Assembly: GCA_051881355.1 (NCBI GenBank)
Contig: JBJEPS010000024.1
Span: forward strand, 1 to 5,637
DNA: 5,637 nucleotides
DNA from: Fimenecus sp051881355
GTDB lineage: Bacteria > Bacillota > Clostridia > Oscillospirales > Acutalibacteraceae
Direction: 5' to 3'
Shown here: positions 5,632-5,637 of the stretch, piece after piece
How positions within the stretch are numbered: position 1 is the stretch's first letter
Layout: each line of letters begins with the position of its first letter
Notes under the pieces: model-generated
Databases searched by the model: none
Told to the model about the DNA's origin: nothing
What the model saw: only the letters and a program-made list of their open reading frames with translations
Made by a program: the position numbers and the translations under genes

Positions 5632-5637
5632 GAAGGG
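5586..5637 (+). CDS. Possible 5' end of a further gene, cut by the window edge
   Basis: An ATG at 5586, nine bases after AAAGGA (5571-5576), opens a frame that stays open to the window end (17 complete codons, beginning MHRTLKDSN and continuing LKVRALRR). An in-frame GTG at 5580 is a poorer alternative start. It begins 29 bases after the ATPase stop and could be the next gene of the operon. The product is basic at its visible end and I do not recognise it. The same bases form an inverted repeat, so a non-coding explanation is also open. Confidence 0.4.
   Translation, partial: MHRTLKDSNLKVRALRR

Noticed and set aside
5571..5637. T-box or other known riboswitch at the right edge
   Set aside because: GACAGTAA and GGACGAG recall fragments seen in T-box leaders, but no AGAGAG or antiterminator T-box sequence is visible and too little sequence remains to support it.

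Overview
The window looks like chromosomal DNA from a Gram-positive anaerobe of the Bacillota, most likely class Clostridia (Oscillospiraceae/Ruminococcaceae-like). The basis is a lipoprotein-type extracellular binding protein, the MEP isoprenoid genes ispD and ispF, strong Shine-Dalgarno sites, GTG/TTG starts, mid-range GC and the general flavour of the proteins. This is inferred from gene content and not from a marker gene. All recognisable genes lie on the + strand and coding density is high. I see no RNA gene, insertion sequence, CRISPR array or phage gene.

Layout: (1) 44-1309, a class I-fold PLP aminotransferase of the aspartate aminotransferase Ic/MocR-like type. (2) 1362-3073, a compact operon ispD-ispF-gtrA, driven by a good sigma-A-type promoter that overlaps the 3' end of the aminotransferase gene. 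ispD and ispF overlap by ATGA; the GtrA-family gene follows a few bases later and probably starts at a TTG. (3) 3152-5556, a polar amino-acid ABC importer operon of binding lipoprotein, permease and ATPase, with its own promoter at 3087-3115 and a strong hairpin between the binding-protein and permease genes. (4) 5586-end, the possible first codons of another gene, inside a long imperfect inverted repeat.

How the genes fit together: IspD and IspF catalyse the third and fifth steps of the MEP route to isoprenoid precursors, which feed undecaprenyl-phosphate among other products. GtrA-family membrane proteins are associated with polyprenyl-phosphate-linked sugars, so the first operon may link lipid-carrier supply and use. 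The second operon encodes a complete importer in the usual order of binding protein, permease, ATPase.

The most notable observation is that the importer's binding protein appears to be a circular permutant of the family 3 solute-binding fold. The segment that normally forms the C-terminal end (the return strand and last helices of lobe 1) comes first, directly after the lipid-anchor cysteine, and the protein stops where that segment should begin. Other points are an inverted repeat that pairs with the ispD start codon only in read-through transcripts, a lysine-rich insertion of about 20 residues in the ATPase, and the structured region at the right edge.
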